Shown one piece after another: positions 32,900-41,233 of a stretch of 64,000 nt of DNA. Made by a program: the position numbers and the translations under genes. The stretch covers positions 1 to 64,000 of the forward strand of contig JACRMH010000003.1 of the NCBI GenBank assembly GCA_016219545.1, in the 5' to 3' direction. The notes under the pieces are model-generated. The model did not search any database and had not been told where the DNA came from. It worked only from the letters and a program-made list of their open reading frames with translations. The first letter of the stretch is position 1. Every line of letters begins with the position of its first letter. This stretch comes from Chloroflexota bacterium. Its GTDB lineage: Bacteria > Chloroflexota > Anaerolineae > Anaerolineales > Villigracilaceae.

Positions 32900-35488
32900 A
32901 TGAAAAAAATCTTCGATTTCCTTTTCATCCCTTCCAATGATATTTCCATGCTTGTCTCTGCCGACGTGCGCCGATGGAAGACCCTGAACGTCATGCTGCT
33001 TCTCATGCTGGCGTCAGATATTATGGTCCTGACCGGGGTACTTGGTTCGCACATTATCTTCCCCGGCTCAGTTTCTGACATGGACCTGGTTTTATTATTT
33101 ATCGCCGGTCTTATCGGACTGATCGGATTAACTTTAATCATCCTGCTCAACCGCCTTGTTTCGAGCAGCACAGCCAGCGCAATATTTATCGTAATAATTT
33201 ATATCGCCTTACTAAGTTCGGATACCCCACACGAAATCGCCTATGGCCGCTCGCTGGTATTCATGGTACTACCAGTAGTCCTTGCAACCGTCCTTTTCCG
33301 GTCCTGGGGGGGGATTCTTGCTATTCTTATAAATATCGCGATCATTTCCTACATAGGGATTTTTTATAAATTTGGAATGCCAAATCTTCCAGCAATCTGG
33401 CTTTTGTTTTTCATTTCATTGCTTGTCTGGCAGTCAACTTCCCTTTTAGAGCGCGCCTTGGAACAGGTGCAGATATCCAACCGATCCCTGCTCGAAGCGA
33501 AGGAAGAGGTCCGACAGGTCAACATTGGACTGGAACAGCGGGTTGCTGAGCGGACCACCGAGCTGCGGGCCGCCAATGATCAATTACGGGCTGAAATCAC
33601 TGAGCGCAAACAGGCCGAGGAATCGCTGCGGGAAAGCGAGGATAAATTTAAATATTTATTCGATAATTCCATCATCGGAAAATCGTTCACGATGCTATCC
33701 GGCGAGGTCAACACGAACAAGGCTTTTTGTGACATGCTTGGCTATACACAGGCGGAACTTCAAAACAAAAGGTGGCAGGATATTACTCATCCTGATGATA
33801 TTGAATTAACCCAAAGAGAGATCAATCTTCTTATTTCCGGCGAACAGGACTCGGTACGTTTTTTCAAAAGATTTATTCACCAAGACGGGTCAGAAGTACT
33901 GGTGGATCTAAGTTCTTTTATACGCCGCGATAATAACAGCAAGCCGCCTTATTTTATAACTACTCTTATTGACATTACCGAGCAAAGGCAGGCAGAGGAA
34001 GCACTGAAAAAAAGCAAGGAAAAATATCAACTGCTTATTGAAAATATGAATGCCGGAGTCTTCCAAACCAATTTAAGCGGCAAGTTCCTTCAAATGAACA
34101 GCGCTGTTGCAAAAATGGCAGGATATGACAGTATTGATGAATTGATGTCGAAGCATGCGTCATGCCTTTATGCAAATCTGGCAGACCGCGAACATCTCAA
34201 AGAAATGCTTGCGACCCATGGTGAGGTCAGAAACATGGAGCTGCGATCTGTGAAAAAAGATGGAACCCAATATTGGATATCCATAAATGCAGTCCTTCAA
34301 AAGAACAAGGATGGCGAGCCGGAAAGTATTATTGGGATCGTCAATGACATCAACGAACATAAACATGTGGAAGAAGCTCTGCGGGAGAGTGAGAGTCGCT
34401 TTGAAACCATTTTCCGGTCCAGCCCGATCGGCATTGCCATCAGCCGCGTGGATGACGGCGTATTTTTGGATGCCAATGAGGCATTCCTTAAGATGTTTGG
34501 GTATGACCGCAATGAGGTTGTTAATCATGCCGTGGCCATCCTGCCCGATCTCGAAGAAGCGCGCAGGTTGTTTAATGAGTTGCATCTTCGCGGAAGTGTG
34601 CAGCAATTCGAGGCAAAGTTTCTGCACAAATCCGGCGAGATCGGGGATCAACAAGTTTCCATGGAATTGATCGAGTTGAACGGTCAAAAGTGCGTGTTAG
34701 GCAGTACTTTCAATATTACCAAGCGTAAAAAACTGGAAAATGAATTAAAGGAAGTAAACCAGCAATTGGAGTCCCGCGTGGAACAACGCACCGCAGAACT
34801 GTTCGAGAGTCAGGGGCGTATGAACAAACTGGCGCGGCAGGTCGTCACTGCGCAGGAAGAGGAGCGGAAAAGGATCTCGGATGAATTGCATGATGAAGCC
34901 GGTCATCTTCTCATTGGATTAAGATCGCCTCTGGACATCCTTTACAAGGATTTGCTCTCCGCCAAGGATGCGCACCACCAGATCGCCGCCAAAGCCATGA
35001 AGTTGACGGATGAGGTGGCAGAACGGATTCGTTCCCTTTCATACTCTCTTCATCCGCCCATGCTTGAAGTACTTGGACTTAACATGTCCATCAAAAGCCT
35101 TTGCCGCGAGTTCTCTGAAAATACGGGAATACAAGTGGACTGCGATCTGGATGGAGCGAACTTGAGCGACATAGCCAACGAGATCGACATCAGCCTGTAC
35201 CGCTTTGTGCGCGAGGCGCTTACCAATATCCACAAACATGCCCACGCCAGCAACGCCGATGTTATGCTCACTCACGACAAAAAGACGATCACGGTCTCGG
35301 TACAGGATAACGGGATGGGCATGAAGCCAATATCAAGAGATGCATACGGGATCGGGTTGAGAACCATTAATGAACGCCTGGATATCCTTGGAGGCAAATT
35401 GAAGATCGAAAGTCTCATGGGCGGCGGCACACAGGTACAGGCGATCCTGCCTTTGAATAACTACACAGATCAAAAATATAAGGAGTGA
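32900..35488 (+). CDS. Multi-PAS sensor histidine kinase (HisKA_3, NarL type)
   Basis: 862 residues. Six hydrophobic segments in residues about 30-185, a coiled coil (LERALEQVQISNRSLLEAKEE... about 185-245), and three PAS/PAC units near 250-370, 375-490 and 495-620 ('ITHPDDIELTQREIN', 'TTLIDITEQRQAEEALKK', 'VNDINEHKHVEEALRESE'). Then a second coil, the HisKA_3 motif RISDELHDEAGHLLIGLR with phospho-acceptor His664, and the ATPase domain (REALTNIHKHAHASNADV, DNGMGMKP, YGIGLRTINERLDILGG). It senses an unknown signal and passes phosphate to the regulator 7 nt downstream. Confidence 0.94.
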   Translation: MKKIFDFLFIPSNDISMLVSADVRRWKTLNVMLLLMLASDIMVLTGVLGSHIIFPGSVSDMDLVLLFIAGLIGLIGLTLIILLNRLVSSSTASAIFIVIIYIALLSSDTPHEIAYGRSLVFMVLPVVLATVLFRSWGGILAILINIAIISYIGIFYKFGMPNLPAIWLLFFISLLVWQSTSLLERALEQVQISNRSLLEAKEEVRQVNIGLEQRVAERTTELRAANDQLRAEITERKQAEESLRESEDKFKYLFDNSIIGKSFTMLSGEVNTNKAFCDMLGYTQAELQNKRWQDITHPDDIELTQREINLLISGEQDSVRFFKRFIHQDGSEVLVDLSSFIRRDNNSKPPYFITTLIDITEQRQAEEALKKSKEKYQLLIENMNAGVFQTNLSGKFLQMNSAVAKMAGYDSIDELMSKHASCLYANLADREHLKEMLATHGEVRNMELRSVKKDGTQYWISINAVLQKNKDGEPESIIGIVNDINEHKHVEEALRESESRFETIFRSSPIGIAISRVDDGVFLDANEAFLKMFGYDRNEVVNHAVAILPDLEEARRLFNELHLRGSVQQFEAKFLHKSGEIGDQQVSMELIELNGQKCVLGSTFNITKRKKLENELKEVNQQLESRVEQRTAELFESQGRMNKLARQVVTAQEEERKRISDELHDEAGHLLIGLRSPLDILYKDLLSAKDAHHQIAAKAMKLTDEVAERIRSLSYSLHPPMLEVLGLNMSIKSLCREFSENTGIQVDCDLDGANLSDIANEIDISLYRFVREALTNIHKHAHASNADVMLTHDKKTITVSVQDNGMGMKPISRDAYGIGLRTINERLDILGGKLKIESLMGGGTQVQAILPLNNYTDQKYKE

Positions 35489-35494
35489 CTTAAA

Positions 35495-36175
35495 TTGAAA
35501 AACAAGATACATGTCGCGATCCTGGATGACCATCAAAGCATTATTGACGGATACAAGTACCGCCTCGAAAAGGAATCAAGCATTGAGGTGGTTGCCACGG
35601 CGGGCTTTGGGGAGGACCTTGAGCCGATGCTGGCATCCCATCCTGTGGATGTATTGCTGATGGATATTCGAGTCCCTGTCTCCGCCTCGAACCAGAATTC
35701 ATACCCCATTCTGTCTGTTGTTGAAAACCTGTTAAAGAATCATCCCAACCTGAATATTCTGGTGATCACCATGCTGGCCGAGTCTTTCCTGATCGAAACA
35801 CTTGTGGATGCCGGGGTGAGCGGATATATCTACAAGGGCGACGATGAGTCGATTCAAAAACTTCCGCAGATCGTGCGTGCCATCGAGAGCGGCGGCATTT
35901 ATTTAAACGATGCCTTCTACCAAAAACTGCGCGATGAGAAATCAAAGGCCAAACATTACTCGTTATCGCCGCGTCAACTTGAAGCCTTGAGGTTGTGCGA
36001 TATTTATCCAGATAAACTCTCCTCCGAGATCGCGCAGGAACTTGGTGTGGCAAATTCCACCCTGCGCAACATGCTTTCCGACTCCTATTTTCGGCTGGAT
36101 GTGCGTACGCGCCAGGCCGCAATTGCCAAAGCAAAGCGGCTGGGATTAATTCCCGATCAACCCCACAATATATAG
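35495..36175 (+). CDS. NarL/FixJ-type response regulator
   Basis: 226 residues, TTG start with AGGAG nine bases upstream, 7 nt after the kinase gene. Receiver domain with acidic pocket LDDH (D11, D12) and phospho-site D57 in LLMDIRVP, then 'KGDDES' near the conserved Lys. The C-terminal DNA-binding helix-turn-helix is of GerE style but divergent ('LSPRQLEALRLCDIYPDKLSSEIAQELGVANSTLRNMLSDSYFRL'). Paired with the kinase; targets unknown. Confidence 0.92.
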   Translation: MKNKIHVAILDDHQSIIDGYKYRLEKESSIEVVATAGFGEDLEPMLASHPVDVLLMDIRVPVSASNQNSYPILSVVENLLKNHPNLNILVITMLAESFLIETLVDAGVSGYIYKGDDESIQKLPQIVRAIESGGIYLNDAFYQKLRDEKSKAKHYSLSPRQLEALRLCDIYPDKLSSEIAQELGVANSTLRNMLSDSYFRLDVRTRQAAIAKAKRLGLIPDQPHNI

Positions 36176-36949
36176 CTACTGTGATTTTTCAGGCAGGACC
36201 AGCGGAATATCCATAAACGGATGTGCTACAACTTGCACGGGGAGGCAATACGCTTCTGAAATCAACTCAGAGGTCAGCACTTCGCGCGGGGTTCCGATCG
36301 CTTTGAGATGACCGCCAACGAGTAAAGCGACTCTATCCGCGTAATGGGAGGCAAGATTCAGATCATGCAATGCGATCAACACTGCAAGATTTTCGTTGTG
36401 TGCCAGTTCGCGAACCAATTCCAATAAACCAACTTGATATTGCAAGTCCAAATGCGCGGTGGGTTCATCAAGCAATAATATCGGCGTGGACTGGCACAAG
36501 GCGCGCGCCAATAACACGCGCTGACGTTCTCCGCCGGATAGCTCTCCCACGCGGCGGTCAGAGAATGCCAGGGCGTTGACCCTGCTCAAAGACTGGCGGG
36601 CCAACTCTTCGTCATGAGAAGATGCGTGACCTAGAAATCCAAGGTAGGGAGTCCGACCCATCAGAACAGTCTCCCAAACTGTGAAGGCGGGCGGCAATGA
36701 GATCGCCTGTGGGACAACGGCGAGATAGCGCGCACGCTGAAGAGGAGTCAGCGATTGGAAATCATCGCCGTTCGTGCGGATGTGGCCTGTGGATGGGACC
36801 ACCCCACTCGCGGCGCGGATGATCGTGGACTTGCCCGCACCGTTGGGACCAATGAGCGCGAGCACTTCGCTGTTCTTCACATCGAAGGAGACATCGTGCA
36901 AAACTTGGTGCCCATTATATGAGGCGGATAGGTTTTGGATTTTGAGCAT
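36176..36949 (-). CDS. btuD: Cobalamin (FecE/BtuD-type) ABC ATPase
   Basis: 257 residues. Walker A ALIGPNGAGKSTIIRA, Q-loop 'VVPQAISLPPAFTVWETVLMGR', signature ELSGGERQRVLLARAL, Walker B ILLLDEPTAHLDLQYQ, and switch ALHDLNLASHYADR. Member of the iron-siderophore/B12 importer family; the riboswitch upstream of the operon points to cobalamin. It follows a GNAT gene rather than the permease directly. The extra C-terminal 35 residues are usual for the family. Confidence 0.9.
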   Translation of the reverse strand: MLKIQNLSASYNGHQVLHDVSFDVKNSEVLALIGPNGAGKSTIIRAASGVVPSTGHIRTNGDDFQSLTPLQRARYLAVVPQAISLPPAFTVWETVLMGRTPYLGFLGHASSHDEELARQSLSRVNALAFSDRRVGELSGGERQRVLLARALCQSTPILLLDEPTAHLDLQYQVGLLELVRELAHNENLAVLIALHDLNLASHYADRVALLVGGHLKAIGTPREVLTSELISEAYCLPVQVVAHPFMDIPLVLPEKSQ

Positions 36950-36982
36950 AATTAAAAACTTTTCTTTTGCAATTCATCTCTT

Positions 36983-37024
36983 GCCACAGAGACCACTGAG
37001 AAAAAAAACTCTGTGCGCTCTGTG
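36983..37024. repeat. CACAGAG-family inverted repeat
   Basis: GCCACAGAGACCACTGAGA and ACTCTGTGCGCTCTGTG arms. It lies between the GNAT gene and btuD. Confidence 0.7.
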
Positions 37025-37035
37025 ACTGATACGTA

Positions 37036-37563
37036 TTAGAAGATCAAATACCAATACAATGCGGTTTCATCCTTATGCAGGTGGACGGCTTTATAAACAT
37101 TACGGTCAAAGCCGCTTAACACAAACCCATGTTTTTGATACAAAGCACAGGCGGGGACGTTATCATCCTGCGTTTCGAGCATGACACCGGGGAAATTATT
37201 TTCACGCGCCCATTGGATTCCATGTTCGAGCAATGCGCGCCCGATGCCAAGTCCGCGATAATCGGGATTCACGACAATGTCATCCACGTATGCAAATTGA
37301 TTCCACCATTTGAGCATTTTGATGCGCCCGGCAGGTTTCCCATCTGCTTCCGCGAAAAAGATCGTGGGACCCTCATCTGAAAACCCGTAATTCACATCTT
37401 CAGCGGGAATGTCTCTTTCATACGGCTTGACATCGGTGACGGAATACTTGAGCTTTTCATTTTCCATGTCCAGGACGACTCTCGATTTAACGAAGAACTT
37501 ACGCGAAAAAATATTTGCCTTCGGCGCATTTTGCATGTCTGTTTTGTGAATGATGAATTCCAT
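37036..37563 (-). CDS. GNAT acetyltransferase, streptothricin-acetyltransferase-like
   Basis: 175 residues. Acetyl-CoA site 'VDDIVVNPDYRGLGIGRALLEHGIQWARENNFPGVMLETQDDN' (R/QxxGxG/A as RGLGIG), then 'ACALYQKHGFVLSGFDRNVYKA'. This text is close to the Sat4/SttH-type group that acetylates streptothricin, but many relatives of this form have unknown amine substrates. It lies between btuC (3 nt away) and btuD, so it is co-transcribed with a B12 importer; a link to cobamide or its precursors is speculative. Confidence 0.82.
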   Translation of the reverse strand: MEFIIHKTDMQNAPKANIFSRKFFVKSRVVLDMENEKLKYSVTDVKPYERDIPAEDVNYGFSDEGPTIFFAEADGKPAGRIKMLKWWNQFAYVDDIVVNPDYRGLGIGRALLEHGIQWARENNFPGVMLETQDDNVPACALYQKHGFVLSGFDRNVYKAVHLHKDETALYWYLIF

Positions 37564-37566
37564 AAG

Positions 37567-38562
37567 CTACCAATATCCTTGATTCTTTGAACGACGCAAA
37601 ACCCACAGGAAGAATGGCGCACCGACCAGTGCCGTGATAATGCCAACGGGAATTTCCTGTGGAGCGAGGACTATGCGCGCAAGAATATCCGAGATAAGCA
37701 AGGCGGATGCGCCGCCAAGAATTGACAGGGGAAGCAGTCTCCGATAGTCCGCACCAAACCAAATGCGGATAAGATGCGGGACGATGAGTCCGATAAAGCC
37801 GATGATGCCGGAGAATGCCACAGCGGCGGCAGTTGCCAGCGAAGCGGCGATCAACAAAATGGTTTTGATGCGCGTGACGTTCAAGCCGAGCTGCTGGGCC
37901 TGGTCATCGCCAAATTGCAAAAGGTTGAGCGCGTGCCCGCTGATGATAAGGATGCCAAGCCCGATGATGAGATACGGAAGAATGGCGAGGATGGCCGTCC
38001 AGCCGGCCTGACTTGCACCGCCGAGCAGCCAGCCCAATGCGCGGCGCACTTCACTGGTGGAGCGCAGCATGAGGAAGGAGGTTAGCGAAGTTGCAAAGGA
38101 GGAAAATGCAACGCCAGCCAGAATCAGATTTGTGGTGGGGATGGTCTGCCCGACTCGCGCCAGAAAATAAACGATGAAAACTGTCAGCAAGGCCGCGATG
38201 AAGGCCGCAAGCGGAATTGCCATCAACCCCCAAAATGAATACGGCCATTTGATGGACATGGCGATCACAGCGCCCAAGCCTGCGCCGGATGCCACGCCGA
38301 TCAAAAATGGGTCAGCCAGCGGGTTGCGGAATAATCCCTGATAGGCCGCGCCGCTTCCGCTTAACGCCGCGCCTGTCAACGCAACGAGGATGGTGCGCGG
38401 CAAGCGGATCTGCCAGATGATGAAGGTAAAAGTCTCATCCCCCATGCCGCGCAGAATATTCCACAATTCTTTTGGCGAAATAAATACAGAGCCGATTGCA
38501 AGACTGAGGATGAATGCGATCAGAAGGAAGATGGAGGAGGAAAGGAAGGGTTTTGATTTCAT
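37567..38562 (-). CDS. btuC: Cobalamin (FecCD/BtuC-type) ABC permease
   Basis: 331 residues, about ten membrane helices. Conserved 'WQIRLPRTILVALTGAALSGSGAAYQGLFRNPLADPFLIGVASGAGLGA', 'GWLLGGASQAGW', 'SGIIGFIGLIVPHLIRIWFGADYRRLLPLSILGGA' and 'EIPVGIITALVGAPFFLWVLRRSK' are the hallmark blocks. Pairs with the ATPase at 36176 and the binding protein at 38605. A GTAGG palindrome separates it from btuF. Confidence 0.93.
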   Translation of the reverse strand: MKSKPFLSSSIFLLIAFILSLAIGSVFISPKELWNILRGMGDETFTFIIWQIRLPRTILVALTGAALSGSGAAYQGLFRNPLADPFLIGVASGAGLGAVIAMSIKWPYSFWGLMAIPLAAFIAALLTVFIVYFLARVGQTIPTTNLILAGVAFSSFATSLTSFLMLRSTSEVRRALGWLLGGASQAGWTAILAILPYLIIGLGILIISGHALNLLQFGDDQAQQLGLNVTRIKTILLIAASLATAAAVAFSGIIGFIGLIVPHLIRIWFGADYRRLLPLSILGGASALLISDILARIVLAPQEIPVGIITALVGAPFFLWVLRRSKNQGYW

Positions 38563-38568
38563 GAATTT

Positions 38569-38597
38569 GTAGGGGCGACCACAAGGGTCGCCCCTAC
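38569..38597. repeat. 29-nt palindrome, GTAGG/CCTAC class
   Basis: GTAGGGGCGACC, ACAAG, GGTCGCCCCTAC. It lies 6 bases ahead of the btuC start on the minus strand and 7 after the btuF stop. Confidence 0.86.
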
Positions 38598-38604
38598 ATA
38601 TTAT

Positions 38605-39534
38605 TTAATTAAACGCACCCGGATTCAACAATTTGGCCAATTGCTCCAACCCGTCTACCAAACGCGGACCGGGGCGGCTGATGAGGTTGTCGTCAATCGG
38701 GAAGATCTGTTTCGACTTTACAGCCTCAATGGTTTCCCAGCCCGGGCGGGCAAGCACGGACTCAACTGTCACACCCCACATCGAATCACCGAGCAGAACA
38801 ATGGCAGGGCTTGAAACAACAAGCTGTTCAAGGCTGATCTGCGGATATGCATCCTTAAGGTCAGCGCCAATATTGATCCCGCCGGCGCGCGAGATGAGCA
38901 TATCACCAAAAGTGCCGGGGCCGTAAGTATATGGTTTGGCGGGATCGGTCGCGTCAATTTCATAGAACACAGTCGGGGCATAATTGAGCGCCATGATCTT
39001 TTCATCCACAGCGGCGACACGCGTTTTGAGAGAATCATTTAATGCAGTTGCATCGTGTCCTGTCAACTGCGCCACGATCTCAAGGTTCACGTACAGGTCT
39101 TCAAAAGTTTTGGGGTTCTTCAAATAATAAACGGTCAATCCCAGGTCTTCCAGCTGTTTGACGAGTTCGGGCGAGTTGATCTCCGCCGCAAGTACGAGGT
39201 CGGGCTGCAAGACAACAATATCTTCCACGCTATACTCACCCATCGAACCGCCCACGCTTTTGATCGCCCTGGCTTCTTCGGGATAATCTGAAAATTCATC
39301 GCGACCAATAACCTGCGCGCCCGCGCCAACCGCAAACAGGATCTCGGTATTGGACGGTGACAATGAGATAACTTTTTGGGCCGCTTCATTCAAGACGACA
39401 GACCTGCCCAGCCCATCTGTGAGTTGGATCTCAGTTGAAACAGGAGCAGGCATCTCGGTCGGGAGTGATGCGGGTCCGCATCCCGCCACAAAGAATGCGA
39501 GCAGCAAGGTCAAGATCAAAGATTTACGAAACAT
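38605..39534 (-). CDS. btuF: Cobalamin-binding periplasmic-type lipoprotein (BtuF-like)
   Basis: 309 residues. Lipobox VAGC in 'LTLLLAFFVAGCGPAS', then a Peripla_BP_2 domain: 'LTDGLGRSVVLNEAAQKVISLSPSNTEILFAVGAGAQVIGRDEFSDYP', 'VLQPDLVLAAE', 'YEIDATDPAKPYTYGPGTFGDMLISRAGGINI', 'VDGLEQLAKLLNPG'. It delivers ligand to the btuC/btuD importer. AGGAG before ATG. The leader has a cobalamin riboswitch and a terminator, so expression should fall when B12 is plentiful. Confidence 0.92.
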   Translation of the reverse strand: MFRKSLILTLLLAFFVAGCGPASLPTEMPAPVSTEIQLTDGLGRSVVLNEAAQKVISLSPSNTEILFAVGAGAQVIGRDEFSDYPEEARAIKSVGGSMGEYSVEDIVVLQPDLVLAAEINSPELVKQLEDLGLTVYYLKNPKTFEDLYVNLEIVAQLTGHDATALNDSLKTRVAAVDEKIMALNYAPTVFYEIDATDPAKPYTYGPGTFGDMLISRAGGINIGADLKDAYPQISLEQLVVSSPAIVLLGDSMWGVTVESVLARPGWETIEAVKSKQIFPIDDNLISRPGPRLVDGLEQLAKLLNPGAFN

Positions 39535-39556
39535 ATAATTCTCCTAATTTTTTTTT

Positions 39557-39609
39557 GTGGCACGACATTTATGTCGTGGTAAGGCAGTGCGACATAAATG
39601 TCGCGGTAC
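39557..39609. repeat. Tandem 'CGACATTTATGTCG' palindromes
   Basis: Two palindromes in a row, GTGGCACGACATTTATGTCGTGGTA and GTGCGACATAAATGTCGCGGTAC, in the btuF leader just after the terminator. The same core is at 46497-46522. Confidence 0.8.
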
Positions 39610-39640
39610 AAGAATCAAAATCCCCAGCCAAAGCTGGGGA
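39608..39640 (-). terminator. Riboswitch-associated terminator before btuF
   Basis: TCCCCAGC / GCTGGGGA with a 4-nt loop, followed on the minus strand by TTTTGATTCTT. It lies between aptamer and gene, in the expression-platform position. A short SD-led ORF (about 18 codons, start near 39675) also overlaps it. Confidence 0.6.
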
Positions 39641-39734
39641 GGTTGGAGAGGCAATCCGAAGGGGCCGCCATCCACCTCCTTTCCACGAGAGTGTGATGAA
39701 CAGACCAAAAGCGGGCGACCTGACTTTGTTGGTC

Positions 39735-39882
39735 ATATAGTCTGGTAGGCGCTTTGTCTGCTGGTCTTCCGACCACAAGACTATTCGACTATTTGACTAA
39801 TTGACTATCTTTACAGTTGCGGGACAGTGTCGGATTCTCACCGACTTCGCCGCGTTTTGGTCTTCATTTTGTTATGAAGTTA
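39735..39882 (-). promoter_or_regulatory. Cobalamin riboswitch aptamer
   Basis: On the minus strand the core reads GTCGGTGAGAATCCGACACT, then GTCCCGCAACTGTAAA, and after a peripheral stem GTCGGAAGACCAGC. These are the B12-box and the conserved GGTG..AATCC, CCCGCAACTGT and aGTCgGGAagACC blocks of cobalamin riboswitches. It is upstream of btuF, btuC, the GNAT gene and btuD, and adjoins the stop of the SDR gene. Exact ends uncertain. It predicts repression of B12 import by adenosyl- or other cobalamin. Confidence 0.86.
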
Positions 39883-41172
39883 TTTTACCACCGAGTTATG
39901 CGCAATATTCGCCACCATGCGATTCAAAGTCATCTTTAAAATCGGATGGAATAAATACCAGAATAAAAATCCAACAAAGCCGCGCGGAGTGAAGAAAATT
40001 GTTTGCGTTATGTAGGTCACGTCTAAGACGTGACCTACTACTTTCCACTCAAACCAAAGCTGACCTGGGATTTTCATATTTAAGCGCACAAGCAAGTGAT
40101 TGTCATCAATACCTTCAATAACAAATCGTTGTGAGCGTTTTGAGATGACATCAAATATTTTTTCAGGTACGGCATTTATTTTTATTGAGTGATGGTCAAC
40201 AAAAAAGCCTTCATGCTTAAGCGTTCGAGATTCTTCATTTTCCCAAACGCGCTCGATCTTGAGCGGATGCAGACGAGTCAGTGCCTCGCGGATGGCGGAT
40301 TCAAAGTCAATGAGATCCACTTCGGGGTAGACCCTGCGCGCGTCATGGTGTATGACCACACTGTCGCTGGAAAGCCCCCCCACCAACGCATACGCAATCG
40401 GACGCGGCACCGGCGTAGTGAGCGAAATACCAAATGCCATGAACCAGACCGGCACATAAGGTAGTAGGAGAAGTCTTCGTTTGTGTCCGCGGATGCGCGC
40501 ATATCGCAGCATCAATTCCTGATAGGTCGTGACATCGGGCCCGCCAATTTCAAAGACGCAGCCTTGTCCATTATGGTTATCCAATGCGGCCAATAAATAG
40601 TCAATCACATTCTGGGTGGAGATGGGTTGGGACCTGTTCCTCACCCAAACCGGCGCGGGAATGACGGGGAATTGTTCCATCATAAAACGGATCATTTCAA
40701 AGGAGATGCTTCCCGAGCCAATGATGACCCCAGCGCGAAATTCAGTGACCGGAACTTTGCCCTGACGTAATGTTGCGCCTGTTTCGATGCGTGAGCGCAT
40801 GTGCGGAGCGATGTGCTGCTCCTCGTCAGCGAGTCCGCCGAGGTAGATGATGTGTCTCACACCGGCATCTTCCGCAGCGCGCGCGAAATTTTTGGCGGCT
40901 TGTAATTCGCGTGCGGTATAACCGCGTCCGCTGGACATATTGTGGACGAGATAATATGCGATCTGCACACCCACGAAGGCAGAAGCTAGTGTGGAAGAAT
41001 CCATCACGTCACCCTGGGATATTTCCACTTGCGAATGCCAGCTTTTATTTTTGAGTTGCTGAGGCTGACGGGCAAGCGCGCGGATACGATAGCCGCGATC
41101 CAGTAATTGCGGGATCAATCGGCTGGCGATGTATCCGGTAGCGCCGGTGACGAGGATAAGAGGAGAGGACAT
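39880..41172 (-). CDS. NAD(P)-binding SDR with DUF2867 domain, in-frame palindrome
   Basis: 430 residues. An extended-SDR/NmrA-like domain (about 1-280: 'ILVTGATGYIASRLIPQLLDRGYRIRALARQP', 'IIYLGGLADEEQHIAPHMRSR', 'EFRAGVIIGSGSISFEMIRFM') is followed by a DUF2867/START-like C-terminal domain (about 305-425: 'LWFEWKV', 'TQTIFFTPRGFVGFLFWYLFHPI'). Between WKV and TQT the text VGHVLDVTYI is coded by a 27-nt palindrome of the GTAGG class, in frame and without a stop. The protein remains full length. Substrate unknown. Confidence 0.85.
   Translation of the reverse strand: MSSPLILVTGATGYIASRLIPQLLDRGYRIRALARQPQQLKNKSWHSQVEISQGDVMDSSTLASAFVGVQIAYYLVHNMSSGRGYTARELQAAKNFARAAEDAGVRHIIYLGGLADEEQHIAPHMRSRIETGATLRQGKVPVTEFRAGVIIGSGSISFEMIRFMMEQFPVIPAPVWVRNRSQPISTQNVIDYLLAALDNHNGQGCVFEIGGPDVTTYQELMLRYARIRGHKRRLLLLPYVPVWFMAFGISLTTPVPRPIAYALVGGLSSDSVVIHHDARRVYPEVDLIDFESAIREALTRLHPLKIERVWENEESRTLKHEGFFVDHHSIKINAVPEKIFDVISKRSQRFVIEGIDDNHLLVRLNMKIPGQLWFEWKVVGHVLDVTYITQTIFFTPRGFVGFLFWYLFHPILKMTLNRMVANIAHNSVVK
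40012..40038. repeat. 27-nt palindrome inside a coding region
   Basis: GTAGGTCACGTCT, one A, AGACGTGACCTAC: perfect 13-bp arms, 27 nt (a multiple of three), in frame in the SDR/DUF2867 gene. Related copies at 27007 and 58467 are intergenic. Confidence 0.9.
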
Positions 41173-41187
41173 GGGGTGAGGTTTTCA

Positions 41188-41223
41188 CGTTTCACTCTTC
41201 ACAAGTGAAGAGTGAAACGTGAT
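41188..41223. repeat. 36-nt perfect palindrome
   Basis: CACGTTTCACTCTTCAC, AA, then the exact complement (17-bp arms). It lies between the flavoprotein stop and the SDR start. Confidence 0.85.
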
Positions 41224-41233
41224 GTCCATTTAT

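Noticed and set aside
37036-37563. True streptothricin resistance gene
   Set aside because: The motif text resembles that group, but so do many chromosomal GNAT proteins, and the operon context is B12 import.
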